A stretch of 64,000 nucleotides of DNA from Chitinophaga oryzae (GTDB taxonomy: Bacteria; Bacteroidota; Bacteroidia; Chitinophagales; Chitinophagaceae). The stretch is taken from positions 1,984,001-2,048,000 of the forward strand of contig NZ_CP051204.2 of NCBI RefSeq assembly GCF_012516375.2, given 5' to 3'. Below the pieces are notes generated by a model. That model saw only the letters and a program-made list of their open reading frames with translations, did not search any database and had not been told where the DNA came from. The translations under genes were made by a program, and so were the position numbers. Below are positions 25,776 to 35,411 of this stretch, one piece after another (the first letter of the stretch is position 1; each line of letters begins with the position of its first letter).

Positions 25776-27275
25776 GTGGAGGTATTATTACTTTTTTCGG
25801 TATTTGTCATCGCTACCTGCGGGCTTATCTACGAGCTGGTGGCCGGCACGCTGGCGAGTTACCTGCTGGGTGATTCCGTGACGCAGTTTTCCACCATTAT
25901 CGGTGTATACCTGTTTGCGATGGGGATAGGCGCTTGGTTATCGCGCTTTTTTAAGAAGGAATTATTAAGCTGGTTTATTCAGCTGGAGATACTGGTAGGC
26001 TTTGTGGGCGGCATCAGTTCCGCGGCGCTGTTCCTGTTGTTTGAACATGCGTTGTCTTTCCGGCTGGTGCTGTACCTGCTGGTAGGGCTTACCGGTACGC
26101 TGGTAGGGCTGGAGCTGCCGTTGCTGATGAATATCCTGAAGAACCGGTACGAGTTCCGCGACCTGGTGTCGAGGGTGTTTACCTTCGATTATATCGGGGC
26201 GCTGCTGGCGTCGATCGTATTTCCCTTGCTCCTGGTGCCTCACCTGGGCCTCATCCGCACATCCTGCTTCTTTGGTATCCTCAATGTACTGGTGGCGCTG
26301 ATCGTGCTGGTAAAATTCCGGCAGGAAATCAAATGGGCGGCATATTTAAAGATAAAGGCGGTAGCGGTGATCGTTTGCCTGGCAGGTATTTTCTTTCAGG
26401 CAGACGCTATTATGAGTTTCGCGGAGGGGATGGCTTTCCGCGACCCTGTTATCTTTGCGCATACTTCTCCCTATCAGCGGATTGTACTGACCAGCGGTAA
26501 ATCGGACCTGCGGTTGTATCTGAATGGCAACCTGCAGTTCAGTTCATCAGACGAGTACCGTTACCACGAAGCGCTGGTACACCCGGTGATGATGTACAGC
26601 GGGCGCCGTCAGCGGGCGCTGGTCCTCGGCGGTGGCGATGGCATGGCCGCCCGGGAGTTGCTGAAGTACCCCGATGTGGAGCATATTACGCTGGTAGACC
26701 TGGACCCGGCCATGACGCGGCTTTTCAAAGGCAATACCTTGCTGACAAAACTCAACGCGCACTCCCTGCAGTCGCCCAAACTGTCAATCGTCAACGCAGA
26801 CGCTTTCCAGTGGATCAAAGAGAACAAAGACCCTTACGATGTGGTGATCATCGATTTCCCCGATCCGGGCAACTATGCCGTAGGGAAGTTATACACCACT
26901 GCTTTCTACCGCCACCTGCGGCGTTCTCTCAATAATAACAGCGTAGTGGTAGTACAGTCAACGTCTCCTTATGTGGCTCCCCGCGCTTTCTGGTGTGTAG
27001 ACACCACCCTGCGGGCCTGCGGCTATCAGACGATCCCTTATCACACCTATGTGCCTTCCTTCGGGGAGTGGGGATATGTGATGGCTTCTCCCGGCGCACT
27101 GCATCAGCAACAGGATAGCGTACCGGAAGGGTTGCGTTATTTTGCAGCGGGCGTATTCCCGCAGATGCGGTTGTTTACAGCAGATATGGATAAAAGGGAG
27201 GTACGTCCCAATCAATTGAATAACCAGGTATTGGTACAATATTTTGAAGATGAATGGGGGAGATACCAGGAGTAA
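25776..27275 (+). CDS. membrane-fused spermidine-synthase-like aminopropyltransferase
   Basis: 499 residues from GTG 25776, which follows a GGGAG; a TTG at 25722 would overlap DUF350. The first 200 residues carry about six or seven membrane helices. The C-terminal 280 residues form the spermidine synthase domain: LNGNLQFSSSDEYRYHEALV (substrate side), ALVLGGGDGMAARELLKY (AdoMet-type cofactor loop), VDLDPAM, and the catalytic region IIDFPDPGN with both aspartates retained. Position one of the usual LDG motif is Asn, as in other membrane-fused members. The enzyme should transfer an aminopropyl group or similar at the membrane. Acceptor unknown; partners are SpeD-like and DUF350. Confidence 0.85.
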   Translation: MEVLLLFSVFVIATCGLIYELVAGTLASYLLGDSVTQFSTIIGVYLFAMGIGAWLSRFFKKELLSWFIQLEILVGFVGGISSAALFLLFEHALSFRLVLYLLVGLTGTLVGLELPLLMNILKNRYEFRDLVSRVFTFDYIGALLASIVFPLLLVPHLGLIRTSCFFGILNVLVALIVLVKFRQEIKWAAYLKIKAVAVIVCLAGIFFQADAIMSFAEGMAFRDPVIFAHTSPYQRIVLTSGKSDLRLYLNGNLQFSSSDEYRYHEALVHPVMMYSGRRQRALVLGGGDGMAARELLKYPDVEHITLVDLDPAMTRLFKGNTLLTKLNAHSLQSPKLSIVNADAFQWIKENKDPYDVVIIDFPDPGNYAVGKLYTTAFYRHLRRSLNNNSVVVVQSTSPYVAPRAFWCVDTTLRACGYQTIPYHTYVPSFGEWGYVMASPGALHQQQDSVPEGLRYFAAGVFPQMRLFTADMDKREVRPNQLNNQVLVQYFEDEWGRYQE

Positions 27276-28887
27276 ACCACTGAGCAGGAAAGACTTCCTG
27301 CGGTACATGGCGCTGGTGGCCGGAGGAACGGTGACCCTCGGGCAGTACCTGGCCTGTACCAATAAGACTGATAAATACGCTCATATCACAGGCAAGATAA
27401 ACGGTGCGTCTGCCGCCGTGGGCCATCGTTTGCGTGAGGGCGGTTTTCCTGAACCTGCCGTTGTTGGTCATACGAATACGGTGATTGCCGGCAGCGGCGT
27501 AGCCGGGCTCACCGCCGCACGGAAGCTGCGGCAGCACAATATCCCATTCAAAGTGCTGGAGCTGGAACCCGGGGTGGGCGGAAACGCCGGCTGGGGAGAG
27601 AGTACCTATTCCGCTTATCCGCTGGGGGCGCATTACCTGCCGTTGCCTAACCTGGAAAACAAGCCACTGCTGGCGTTACTGGAGGAAGCAGGTATCCTTA
27701 CCGGTTACGATGCTGCCGGGGTACCGGTGTATAATGAAACGGACCTCTGTTTTGATCCGGAGGAGCGGCTGTTTATTCATCACCGGTGGCAGGAAGGACT
27801 GATACCTCAACTGGGTATTTCCAGCGACACGGCCGCTGAAATACAGCGTTTTCTGGCGGAGATGGAGCGTTTGCGCGGTGTGAAGGGCGCCGATCAGCGG
27901 TTTGCCTTTGATATTCCCGTCGCCTGCAGCTCCACGGACCCGCAATTCACCGCGCTCGACCGGCTCACCATGAAAGCCTGGATGCAGCAGCAGGGTTATG
28001 TTTCCGAAGAGCTGCACTGGTATATCGACTATTGCTGCCGCGATGACTATGGCGCTGCGTCGGACGTTGTCAGCGCCTGGGCCGGCATTCACTATTTTGC
28101 CGGCCGTAAAGGCAGGGCGGCAAATGCGGAGCCATCGCAGGTGCTGACATGGCCGCAGGGCAATGGGCGGCTGATTCAACATCTGCTGCAATTCAGCAAA
28201 GACGCGTTGTTACCCAACAGCCTGGTGTACCGTGTAACGCCTGCGGGCGACAAGGTATACGTGGATTATTATGACGTGAAGGAACACCGGGCTAAACGCA
28301 TAATAGCAGACCATTGCATCCTGGCCATTCCGCAGTTTGTGGCGCATCGTTTGTTGCCGGACATGGCGCCTGCCTCCGGTTTCGTATATTCTCCGTGGTT
28401 AGTGGCCAACGTGACGCTGGACGAAGTGCCCTCGTCCAGCGGCTATCCGCTGAGCTGGGATAATGTGGTGTATAAAGGGCGGTCGCTGGGGTATGTCAAT
28501 GCGCAACAACAGACGTTGTCTACAGCGGCTCCCAAAAAGCAGGTCATCACCTGGTACCTGCCGCTCGATCACCTGGAGCCGGTCGCTTCCCGGCAATACG
28601 CACTGGCGCTGGACCATGCTCATTGGGTGAAACTGATCACAGATGAACTGGAAGTGGCGCACAAGGGCATCCACCGGTTGATCCGGCAGATAGACATACA
28701 GGTGTGGGGCCACGGCATGATAAGGCCTTACCCGGGCTTTATCAGCGGCGCTGTATTAAAAGCGGCGCGTCAATATCCCTATCCGAATGTATTTACCGCA
28801 CATGCTGACCTCAGCGGTATTTCTATTTTCGAAGAAGCTTTTTATCATGGCAACAGGGCTGCGGAAGCTGTGCTGGCGCGTTGCTGA
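27250..28887 (+). CDS. flavin-dependent amine-oxidase-like protein
   Basis: 545 residues from ATG 27250, overlapping the SpeE-like gene by 26 nt. The N-terminus has a Tat-like SRKDFLR motif (RK rather than RR), then a hydrophobic stretch ending QYLAC at Cys36, a possible lipidation site. The FAD-binding motif is VIAGSGVAGLTAARKL, followed by VLELEPGVGGNAG; a C-terminal FAD closure (SGISIFEEAFYHGNRAAEAV) is typical of flavin monoamine/polyamine oxidases and phytoene-desaturase-like enzymes. In this operon it may oxidise the amine product outside the cytoplasm (inference). The gene ends just before a bidirectional terminator. Confidence 0.8.
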   Translation: MNGGDTRSKPLSRKDFLRYMALVAGGTVTLGQYLACTNKTDKYAHITGKINGASAAVGHRLREGGFPEPAVVGHTNTVIAGSGVAGLTAARKLRQHNIPFKVLELEPGVGGNAGWGESTYSAYPLGAHYLPLPNLENKPLLALLEEAGILTGYDAAGVPVYNETDLCFDPEERLFIHHRWQEGLIPQLGISSDTAAEIQRFLAEMERLRGVKGADQRFAFDIPVACSSTDPQFTALDRLTMKAWMQQQGYVSEELHWYIDYCCRDDYGAASDVVSAWAGIHYFAGRKGRAANAEPSQVLTWPQGNGRLIQHLLQFSKDALLPNSLVYRVTPAGDKVYVDYYDVKEHRAKRIIADHCILAIPQFVAHRLLPDMAPASGFVYSPWLVANVTLDEVPSSSGYPLSWDNVVYKGRSLGYVNAQQQTLSTAAPKKQVITWYLPLDHLEPVASRQYALALDHAHWVKLITDELEVAHKGIHRLIRQIDIQVWGHGMIRPYPGFISGAVLKAARQYPYPNVFTAHADLSGISIFEEAFYHGNRAAEAVLARC

Positions 28888-28896
28888 ACAATAAAG

Positions 28897-28926
28897 CGCC
28901 CCGGGAGCAGTATGCTTCCCGGGGCG
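28897..28926. terminator. bidirectional terminator
   Basis: A 10-bp stem CGCCCCGGGA/TCCCGGGGCG (28897-28906 with 28917-28926) lies between the convergent amine oxidase and efflux genes. Its T-runs are weak. Confidence 0.6.
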
Positions 28927-28948
28927 TCATGGATATGCAGATAAATAC

Positions 28949-30376
28949 TCAGTTCCAGCCGCCGCCGAGCGCCTGATAAATATTTACCATCGCATTCAGC
29001 TGCTGTTTTTTGGTTTCGATGAGTTCAAATTTTGACTCCAGTGCATCGCGTTGTGTCATCAGCACCTCCATATAGTCGGCCCTTGCAGATTTAAACAGGT
29101 CGTTGGAGATAGTAATGGACTGCGTGAGTGCTGCTACCTGCCTGGATTTCAGGTCGTAGCTTTTCTCCAGGTTGTTGATTTTGGCCAGCTGGTTGGCTAC
29201 CTCTACATACGCGTTTAAGATGGTGCGTTCGTAGTTGTAGACCGCCTGTAACTGTTTGGCGTTGGCGCTATAGTAGGTGGCTTTTATCGCGTTCCTGTTG
29301 ACCAGCGGCGCTACCAGTTCCCCTGCCACGGAGTACAGCATGGATTCCGGTGTTCTCAGCAGGTATCCCGGGCTGAAAGCGTTGTAGCCAAAAGCGGCGG
29401 AGATGCCCAGCGATGGGTAGAACTGCGCTTTGGCGACTTTGATATCCAGCTGCGCTGCTGCCAGGGCCAGTTCCGCCTGTTTGATGTCCGGGCGGTTGGC
29501 CAGCAGTTGAGAGGGCAGGCCGGCATGGATAGAGGCGGGCACCAGCTCATCGAAATGTTGACCGTCTCTTGGGACGGGCTGCGGATACCTTGCCAGCAGG
29601 AAGTTGATCCTGTTCTCCGTTTCGGTGATTTTCTGCTGAATATCGTATTGCAGGCTTTGTGTTTTCAGCACTTCCGCTTCAAATTTACGTACGGCCAGTT
29701 CCGTTACACGGGTGGCTTCTTTCTCCAGCTTCACGATATCGAGGGCGTTCTGCTGTATCTCCATGTTCTTTTTCACGATCTCCAGCTGGTTGTCCAGCGC
29801 CAGCAGCTCGTAGTAGGAGTTGGCGACTTCGGCCACCAGGTTGGTGATGACGAAGTTGCGGCCTTCGACGGTAGAGAGGTAGCGGGCCACGGCTGCTTTT
29901 TTGGCGTTGTGCAGTTTGTGCCAGATGTCTACTTCCCAATTGGCGTATACCCCTAACAGGTAGTCGGGCAGCGGGTCGGGCATTTCTTTTCCCGGCTTGA
30001 TTTCTGTCGTTTCTTCCAGTGCGCCGATATTGGTATAACGGCCTACCTTGTCCAGCCCTGCGCCGGCCCTTAGTCCTACAGAAGGCAGGTATTCGCCTTT
30101 TTTCGCCCTTACTTCATTGCGGGCGATCTCTATCTCCTGTAGGGTGATATTCAGTTCCTGGTTATTCTTCAGCGCAGTGTCTATCAGCGCTGCCAGGTGA
30201 GGGTCGGTAAAATATTCCTTCCACCTTATCTGTGCGGTGTTGGTGCTGTCCTGCGTGTTGTTGTAACTGGCAGGCACTTCTTTGCTGGCTGTCTTTCCCG
30301 TCAGCTCCGGCACTTTACAGGCCGCATAGGTGAGGGAAAGGCAGATAATACCTATATATGATTTTTTTCCTGGCAT
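28949..30376 (-). CDS. outer-membrane efflux lipoprotein, TolC/NodT family
   Basis: 475 residues. Signal peptide with lipobox near LTYAAC (Cys20). Two repeats of the TolC-type helical barrel are visible: long helices at about 60-110 and 165-260 (NNQELNITLQEIEIARNEVR, then LLALDNQLEIVKKNMEIQQN), with the family phrase RPDIKQAELALAAAQLDIKV near 300. It forms the outer-membrane duct of a tripartite pump. It is the last gene of the operon, 5 nt after the RND permease. The substrate range cannot be told from the sequence. Confidence 0.9.
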   Translation of the reverse strand: MPGKKSYIGIICLSLTYAACKVPELTGKTASKEVPASYNNTQDSTNTAQIRWKEYFTDPHLAALIDTALKNNQELNITLQEIEIARNEVRAKKGEYLPSVGLRAGAGLDKVGRYTNIGALEETTEIKPGKEMPDPLPDYLLGVYANWEVDIWHKLHNAKKAAVARYLSTVEGRNFVITNLVAEVANSYYELLALDNQLEIVKKNMEIQQNALDIVKLEKEATRVTELAVRKFEAEVLKTQSLQYDIQQKITETENRINFLLARYPQPVPRDGQHFDELVPASIHAGLPSQLLANRPDIKQAELALAAAQLDIKVAKAQFYPSLGISAAFGYNAFSPGYLLRTPESMLYSVAGELVAPLVNRNAIKATYYSANAKQLQAVYNYERTILNAYVEVANQLAKINNLEKSYDLKSRQVAALTQSITISNDLFKSARADYMEVLMTQRDALESKFELIETKKQQLNAMVNIYQALGGGWN

Positions 30377-30381
30377 GATGA

Positions 30382-33300
30382 TCAGTTTCTTGGGTTTAAG
30401 CTGTCTTCTTCCATGATGATGATCTTGCGTTCTGTCAGCGGTTTCTCATCTTCATCTTTGATCAGCTTGCGTTTGGCGGCGATGGTGCCGAATATGTAAT
30501 ATAGTCCCGGGATGAGGATAACGCCGAAGATGGTGCCTATCAGCATACCGCCGAGCGAGGAGGCACCGATGGTGCGGTTGCCGATAGCGCCCGGACCGGT
30601 GGCGAAGATCAGCGGTATCAGCCCTGCGATAAACGCGAGGGAGGTCATCAGGATCGGGCGGAAACGGGTTTTGGCGCCTTCGATGGCTGCGTCAAATACG
30701 GGTACGCCGGAACGGTGTTTCTGTGCCGCGAATTCCACGATCAGCACGGCGTTTTTACCGAGCAGGCCTACGAGCATGATCAGGCCTACCTGTGCGTAGA
30801 TATCGTTGGACAGTCCCATCAGTTTGATCAGGAAGAAGGAACCGAATACGCCGGCGGGCAGGGAGAGCACTACCGCCAGCGGCAGTACGAAGCTTTCATA
30901 CTGAGCGGCGAGGATCAGGTATACGAAGAACAGTACGATCAGGAAGATGTACAGGGCTTCGTTGCCGCGGCCTGCTTCATCTTTGGAGAGGCCTTCCCAG
31001 TCGATGCCGTAGCCATGCGGTAGTGTTTTGGCGGCCACTTCCTGGATGATTTTGATGGCTTCGCCGCTGCTGTAGCCTGCTGCGGGCTCTCCGCGGATAG
31101 CGGAGGAGTTGTACATATTGTACCGGGTGATTTCATTGAGGCCGTGTGTTTTTTTGATGCTCATGAAAGCGGAGTAGGGCACCATTTCATCCCGGTTGTT
31201 TTTTACGTAGAGGTTCATCAGGTCGTCCGGCAGCCTGCGGTATTCCGGTGCGGCCTGCACATATACTTTCAGGAAGTTGCCGAAGCGGATGAAGCCCAGT
31301 TCGTAGGTACTGCCGATGAGGATGGAGAGGTTGTCCATGGCTTTGCCGATAGAGACGCCTTTCTGCATGGCTGCCTGGTTGTCTATCTGCAGTTCATATT
31401 GCGGATAGTTGGCGCTGTAGAAGGTGAACAGGCCGGTCAGCTCTTTGCGTTGTTTCAGCGCGGCCATAAATTCATCGTTCACTTTTTCCATCTCCTTGTA
31501 ATCATCGCTGTTGGTTTTATCCAGCAGGCGGAGGGAGAAGCCACCGGCAGCGCCATAGCCAGGTACGGCGGGGGGACCGAAGAACTCGATGGTGGCGCCG
31601 GGTATCTCTTTACATTTTTCTTCCAGTTCAGCGATGATCTGGTTGACAGAATGTTTCCTTTCAGACCAGCCTTTGAGGTTGATCAGGCAGGTGCCGGCAT
31701 TAGAGCCGCGGCCTTCTGTGAGCACTTCGTAGCCTGCCAGCGCGGAAACGGACTGTATGCCTTCCACGTGTTCGGCGATTTCCTGTACTTTTTTGGCGAG
31801 ATCGTTGGTGCGTTCCAGTGTGGAGCCGGGGGGCGTCTGGATGATAGCGTAGATCATGCCCTGGTCTTCGCTGGGGATAAAGCCGGATGGCAGCACCTGG
31901 CTTACGCCGAAGATGCCGGCGCCGAATGCCAGCAGGACGCCGAAGGTGATCACCCTGCGGCTGACGATTTTTTCCATCAGGCGGGTGTAGCGGCCGGTAA
32001 GTTTTTCGAAGCCGTTGTTGAACGCGTCGAGGAAAAACTGTATGGGCGTTTTTTTCTTCGGCTGGCCGTGGTTGTTTTTCAGCAGGATGGCGCAGAGCAC
32101 GGGGGTGAGCGTGAGGGCTACCACGCCGGATAGCACGATGGAAGTAGCCATGGTGATGGCGAACTGCCGGTAGAAGATGCCTACGGGGCCTGGCATGAAC
32201 GACACCGGGATAAACACCGCCGCCATTACAAAGGTGATGGCCACGATGGCGCCGCTGATCTCATGCAGTACTTTTTTGGTGGCTGCATAAGGGGAGAGGT
32301 GTTCTTCTTCCATTTTGGCGTGCACCGCTTCTATCACCACGATGGCGTTGTCCACCACGATACCGATGGCCAGTACCAGGGCGAACAGGGTGATGAGGTT
32401 GATGGTGAGGCCGAAGACCTGCATGAAGAAGAAGGCGCCCACCAGCGATACGGGTACCGCGAGGGTGGGGATGAGCGTAGAGCGCCAGTCGCCGAGGAAG
32501 AGGAATACCACTACTGCCACCAGCACAAAGGCTTCGCCGAGGGTGTGGATCACTTTTTCGATGGACGCGTCGAGGAAGGTGGACACGTCGTAGCTGATTT
32601 CGTAGTCCATGCCCGGCGGGAAATCGGCTTTCATTTCCTGCAGTTTGGCTTTTACTTCCCTGATAACGTCGCTGGCGTTGCTGCCGTAGGTTTGTTTCAG
32701 TACAATGGCCGAAGACGGGTGGTTGTTCAGATTGGAATAGATGTCATAGAATTCGCTGCCCAGTTCCACGTCTGCTATGTCTTTCAGGCGGAGGATCTCG
32801 CCGTTGGCGTTGGCGCGGATGATGACATCTTTATATTGTTCGGGCTGATTATATCGTCCCTGGTAGGTGAGCACGTATTCGAGGGCTTCCGAACGTTTAC
32901 CGTCGCTGCGGCCGAGGCGGCCGGGGGAGCCGATGATGCTCTGGCTGCCGAGGGCTTCCATCACTTCGTCGGTGGATACGTTGTAGGCCCGCATCCTGTC
33001 GGGCTTCAGCCAGATACGCATAGCGTACTGGCGGCTACCGAGGATCTGGGCGCTGCCGATGCCTTTCACCCTGCTCAGTTCACGGAGGATGTTTACGTTG
33101 GAGTAGTTATACAGGAAATTTTCGTCCGCTTTGGGATCTTTACTGTATACGTTCACATACATCAGCATGTTGGGCTGGAGGATGTTTACTACGATACCTT
33201 CGCGTTGTACCAGCTCGGGGAGACGGTTGGTCACCTGTTCGATACGGTTCTTTACGTTCACCACGGCCTGATTGGGATCGGTACCGAGGTCAAAGACCAC

Positions 33301-33573
33301 TTGTATGTTGGCCTCACCGGCGCTGGTGGCGTCGGAGGTCATGTACTTCATGCCCGGAACGCCGTTGACCGACTTCTCCAGCGGGATGAGCACGGATTTT
33401 ACCAGCACGTCTGCGCTGGCCCCCGGGTAGGCTACGCTCACGATCACCCTTGGCGGCGCAATGGAGGGGAACTGTGAGGTAGGGAGGGTATTGATGGCCA
33501 GTACGCCCATGAAGATAATGACAAGGGATATCACTATCGCAAAGACGGGCCGTTTCATGAATATATTAAACAT
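30382..33573 (-). CDS. RND multidrug efflux permease, HAE1/AcrB family
   Basis: 1063 residues, the normal length. It shows the RND plan: first helix FAIVISLVIIFMGVLAINTL, the GGDWRST-type loop (FLGDWRSTLIPTLAVPVSLV), the proton-relay helix LALVLAIGIVVDNAIVVIEA containing two Asp-region residues, and the second half with FIPSEDQGMIYAIIQTPPGS. The docking domain and pore domains are intact. It exports hydrophobic compounds using the proton gradient as a trimer. It sits between the adaptor (upstream, 29 nt) and the outer-membrane factor (downstream). No regulator is next to it. Confidence 0.95.
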   Translation of the reverse strand: MFNIFMKRPVFAIVISLVIIFMGVLAINTLPTSQFPSIAPPRVIVSVAYPGASADVLVKSVLIPLEKSVNGVPGMKYMTSDATSAGEANIQVVFDLGTDPNQAVVNVKNRIEQVTNRLPELVQREGIVVNILQPNMLMYVNVYSKDPKADENFLYNYSNVNILRELSRVKGIGSAQILGSRQYAMRIWLKPDRMRAYNVSTDEVMEALGSQSIIGSPGRLGRSDGKRSEALEYVLTYQGRYNQPEQYKDVIIRANANGEILRLKDIADVELGSEFYDIYSNLNNHPSSAIVLKQTYGSNASDVIREVKAKLQEMKADFPPGMDYEISYDVSTFLDASIEKVIHTLGEAFVLVAVVVFLFLGDWRSTLIPTLAVPVSLVGAFFFMQVFGLTINLITLFALVLAIGIVVDNAIVVIEAVHAKMEEEHLSPYAATKKVLHEISGAIVAITFVMAAVFIPVSFMPGPVGIFYRQFAITMATSIVLSGVVALTLTPVLCAILLKNNHGQPKKKTPIQFFLDAFNNGFEKLTGRYTRLMEKIVSRRVITFGVLLAFGAGIFGVSQVLPSGFIPSEDQGMIYAIIQTPPGSTLERTNDLAKKVQEIAEHVEGIQSVSALAGYEVLTEGRGSNAGTCLINLKGWSERKHSVNQIIAELEEKCKEIPGATIEFFGPPAVPGYGAAGGFSLRLLDKTNSDDYKEMEKVNDEFMAALKQRKELTGLFTFYSANYPQYELQIDNQAAMQKGVSIGKAMDNLSILIGSTYELGFIRFGNFLKVYVQAAPEYRRLPDDLMNLYVKNNRDEMVPYSAFMSIKKTHGLNEITRYNMYNSSAIRGEPAAGYSSGEAIKIIQEVAAKTLPHGYGIDWEGLSKDEAGRGNEALYIFLIVLFFVYLILAAQYESFVLPLAVVLSLPAGVFGSFFLIKLMGLSNDIYAQVGLIMLVGLLGKNAVLIVEFAAQKHRSGVPVFDAAIEGAKTRFRPILMTSLAFIAGLIPLIFATGPGAIGNRTIGASSLGGMLIGTIFGVILIPGLYYIFGTIAAKRKLIKDEDEKPLTERKIIIMEEDSLNPRN

Positions 33574-33602
33574 GTCTCTTTTTCTTTAGGTGGATGCTTA
33601 CG

Positions 33603-34688
33603 TTATTCCGTTGGTAACTTCAGGTGAGAGATCACCTTTGCCGGTTCTTCATAGTCGAAGGTGATTTTGTCTTTGTCTTTCACCTTCCGTAAACCTTCCA
33701 GCAGTATTTTATCGTTTTCGGCCAGTCCTTCCTGTACTACATACAGGTCGGGCATTTCAGCGCCGATGGTGATGGCTTTCAGCGTAACCACATTGTCTTT
33801 GCCCACTACGAAGACATATTTCTTATCCATGATCTCCATGGTTGCTTTCTGGGGGATGATGAGAGCGTTTTTGAGGGGCACGTCCATGAGGATGCTGCCC
33901 GTTTCCCCGTGTCTCAGCAGTTTGTCGGGGTTTGGAAAATTGGCCCTGAAGGCGATGTTACCGGTTTCGTTGTTGAACTCTCCTTCGATGGTTTCCACCA
34001 CGCCGGGGTATTTGAATACCTGTTTGTTGGCCATCAGCAGTTTTACTTTTACTTCGCCTTTTGACTTTAAGCTGGCCTGATAGTCGAGGTATTCCGGTTC
34101 GGACACGTTAAAATACACCCACATATGGCTGTTGTCCGAGAGGGTGGTGAGCAGGTCGCCTTCGCCCACGAGGCTGCCCAGTTTCAGGTGCAGGCGGTCA
34201 ACGATGCCGTCGAAAGGCGCTCTGATATCGGTGAAGCCGAGGTGTACTTTGGCGAGGGCCAGTTCTGCATTTGCTTTTTGCAGTTTGGCATTGGCGAGGG
34301 CCAGTTCATTTTTGGATACGACATTTTTGTCGGCGAGGCTTTGGGTGTTTTGTACTTCGATGGCTGCGGCTTTTGCTTCGGCCTCAGATTTTGCCAGTTC
34401 CGCCTCGTAGAGTTTGGGCATGATCTTAAACAGCAGCTGGCCGGACTTTACGGCCTGGCCTTCATCTACGTTGATGCCCTGCAGGTAGCCTTTTTCCTGG
34501 GCCCTTAATTCAATATTGCGGATGGAGCGTATCTGGCAGACATATTCCCGGGTGATGGTGGTGTCCATTTTCAGCGGACTGGTCACCAGGAATTTGGTAG
34601 CTTCTTCTTTTTCTTCTCCTTTGGACGATTTACAGCTTGTATGGCACAACAAGGCATACAAGCCCATGAGCATGAGGATTCTTTTCAT
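33603..34688 (-). CDS. RND efflux periplasmic adaptor lipoprotein
   Basis: 361 residues from ATG 34688. An in-frame ATG lies 39 nt further upstream, but the signal peptide MKRILMLMGLYALLCHTSC begins at 34688 and ends at a lipobox Cys19. The lipoyl-type segment (RAQEKGYLQGINVDEGQAVK, then SGQLLFKIMPKLYEAEL), a coiled-coil hairpin (about 90-150) and the beta-barrel region (FTDIRAPFDGIVDRLHLKLG) are standard for AcrA-type adaptors. It bridges the permease and the outer-membrane duct. It is the first gene of the efflux operon. Confidence 0.9.
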   Translation of the reverse strand: MKRILMLMGLYALLCHTSCKSSKGEEKEEATKFLVTSPLKMDTTITREYVCQIRSIRNIELRAQEKGYLQGINVDEGQAVKSGQLLFKIMPKLYEAELAKSEAEAKAAAIEVQNTQSLADKNVVSKNELALANAKLQKANAELALAKVHLGFTDIRAPFDGIVDRLHLKLGSLVGEGDLLTTLSDNSHMWVYFNVSEPEYLDYQASLKSKGEVKVKLLMANKQVFKYPGVVETIEGEFNNETGNIAFRANFPNPDKLLRHGETGSILMDVPLKNALIIPQKATMEIMDKKYVFVVGKDNVVTLKAITIGAEMPDLYVVQEGLAENDKILLEGLRKVKDKDKITFDYEEPAKVISHLKLPTE

Positions 34689-34839
34689 ATAATTATGATG
34701 CTTGGATTCAGGTCGGTTTAAACACATGACAGTCCCGATCCCATAGCGGGTGTGCTATGCAGACAACAGGTCAGCTGTTTGGATCAGTATAAATAACAGG
34801 GAGGGCAGGCGATCATCGTTCGCCTGTAAATGCAGGAAA

Positions 34840-35247
34840 TCAAATCCTGATGACGCGGTTTACGATAAACTTATCAGCGGCCGTGCGGGAAAAGTGAGGG
34901 AAATTGGGTCGGCGGTTGCTGAAGAGAATGGGAAAAATACATCCGGGCCGGAGGGCATAAAAAGAGGTAATACGGCAGATGCCGGTCTCCAGCAGTTTCC
35001 TGAAGGATTCCGAATCGCAGTCCTCTTCGATTTCCGTTGCTTTCATCCTGTCACCTATGCTGTCTTTTCCGGGCGGAAGGGAGCAAACGAGGGCGTCGTA
35101 GTTTTGCATGTCGGCCAATGTGGTGAGCACCGGGGTTTCGGTAGTCAGTTGGCCTGGCTGGTCCAAACGTAGTTCGTCCGCATATGCATAGCTTCCCAGT
35201 AAAAGAAGGCATAATGAGAGGAGATATCCTATAAATAGTCTCGTCAT
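34840..35247 (-). CDS. small exported protein of unknown function
   Basis: 135 residues. A clear signal peptide (LFIGYLLSLCLLLLGSYAYA) is followed by a short mature protein with four cysteines and DALVCSLPPG, EEDCDSES and ETGICRITSFYALRPGC segments, perhaps disulfide bonded. The C-terminus is basic. It is divergent from a lipoprotein gene and upstream of, but separate from, the efflux operon. The coding call rests on the signal peptide; no family is recognised. Confidence 0.45.
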   Translation of the reverse strand: MTRLFIGYLLSLCLLLLGSYAYADELRLDQPGQLTTETPVLTTLADMQNYDALVCSLPPGKDSIGDRMKATEIEEDCDSESFRKLLETGICRITSFYALRPGCIFPILFSNRRPNFPHFSRTAADKFIVNRVIRI

Positions 35248-35411
35248 CAGAAGCCAAAATTAATATCAAAACAATTAAGTAGGTATAGTTTAAAATTAAA
35301 TTTGCTTTAAAATCCGTGGAACGAGGATAGATGACCGGTAGCAGGAATTGCAAAAAAATGTATAACTTGGGGCTGTAGCCCATCTTCCCCATATATAAAG
35401 TTAACGACCAT

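Noticed and set aside
20552..28887. Reading the redox trio and the polyamine-type genes as one operon
   Set aside because: A strong terminator at 23567-23593 and a 165-bp gap separate them, although a functional link is still possible.
31144..33477. Two long plus-strand open frames (329 and 404 codons) opposite the RND permease
   Set aside because: They lie wholly antisense to a clear 1063-residue permease and have low-complexity, His/Val/Gly-rich translations. High GC in third positions of the real gene explains them.
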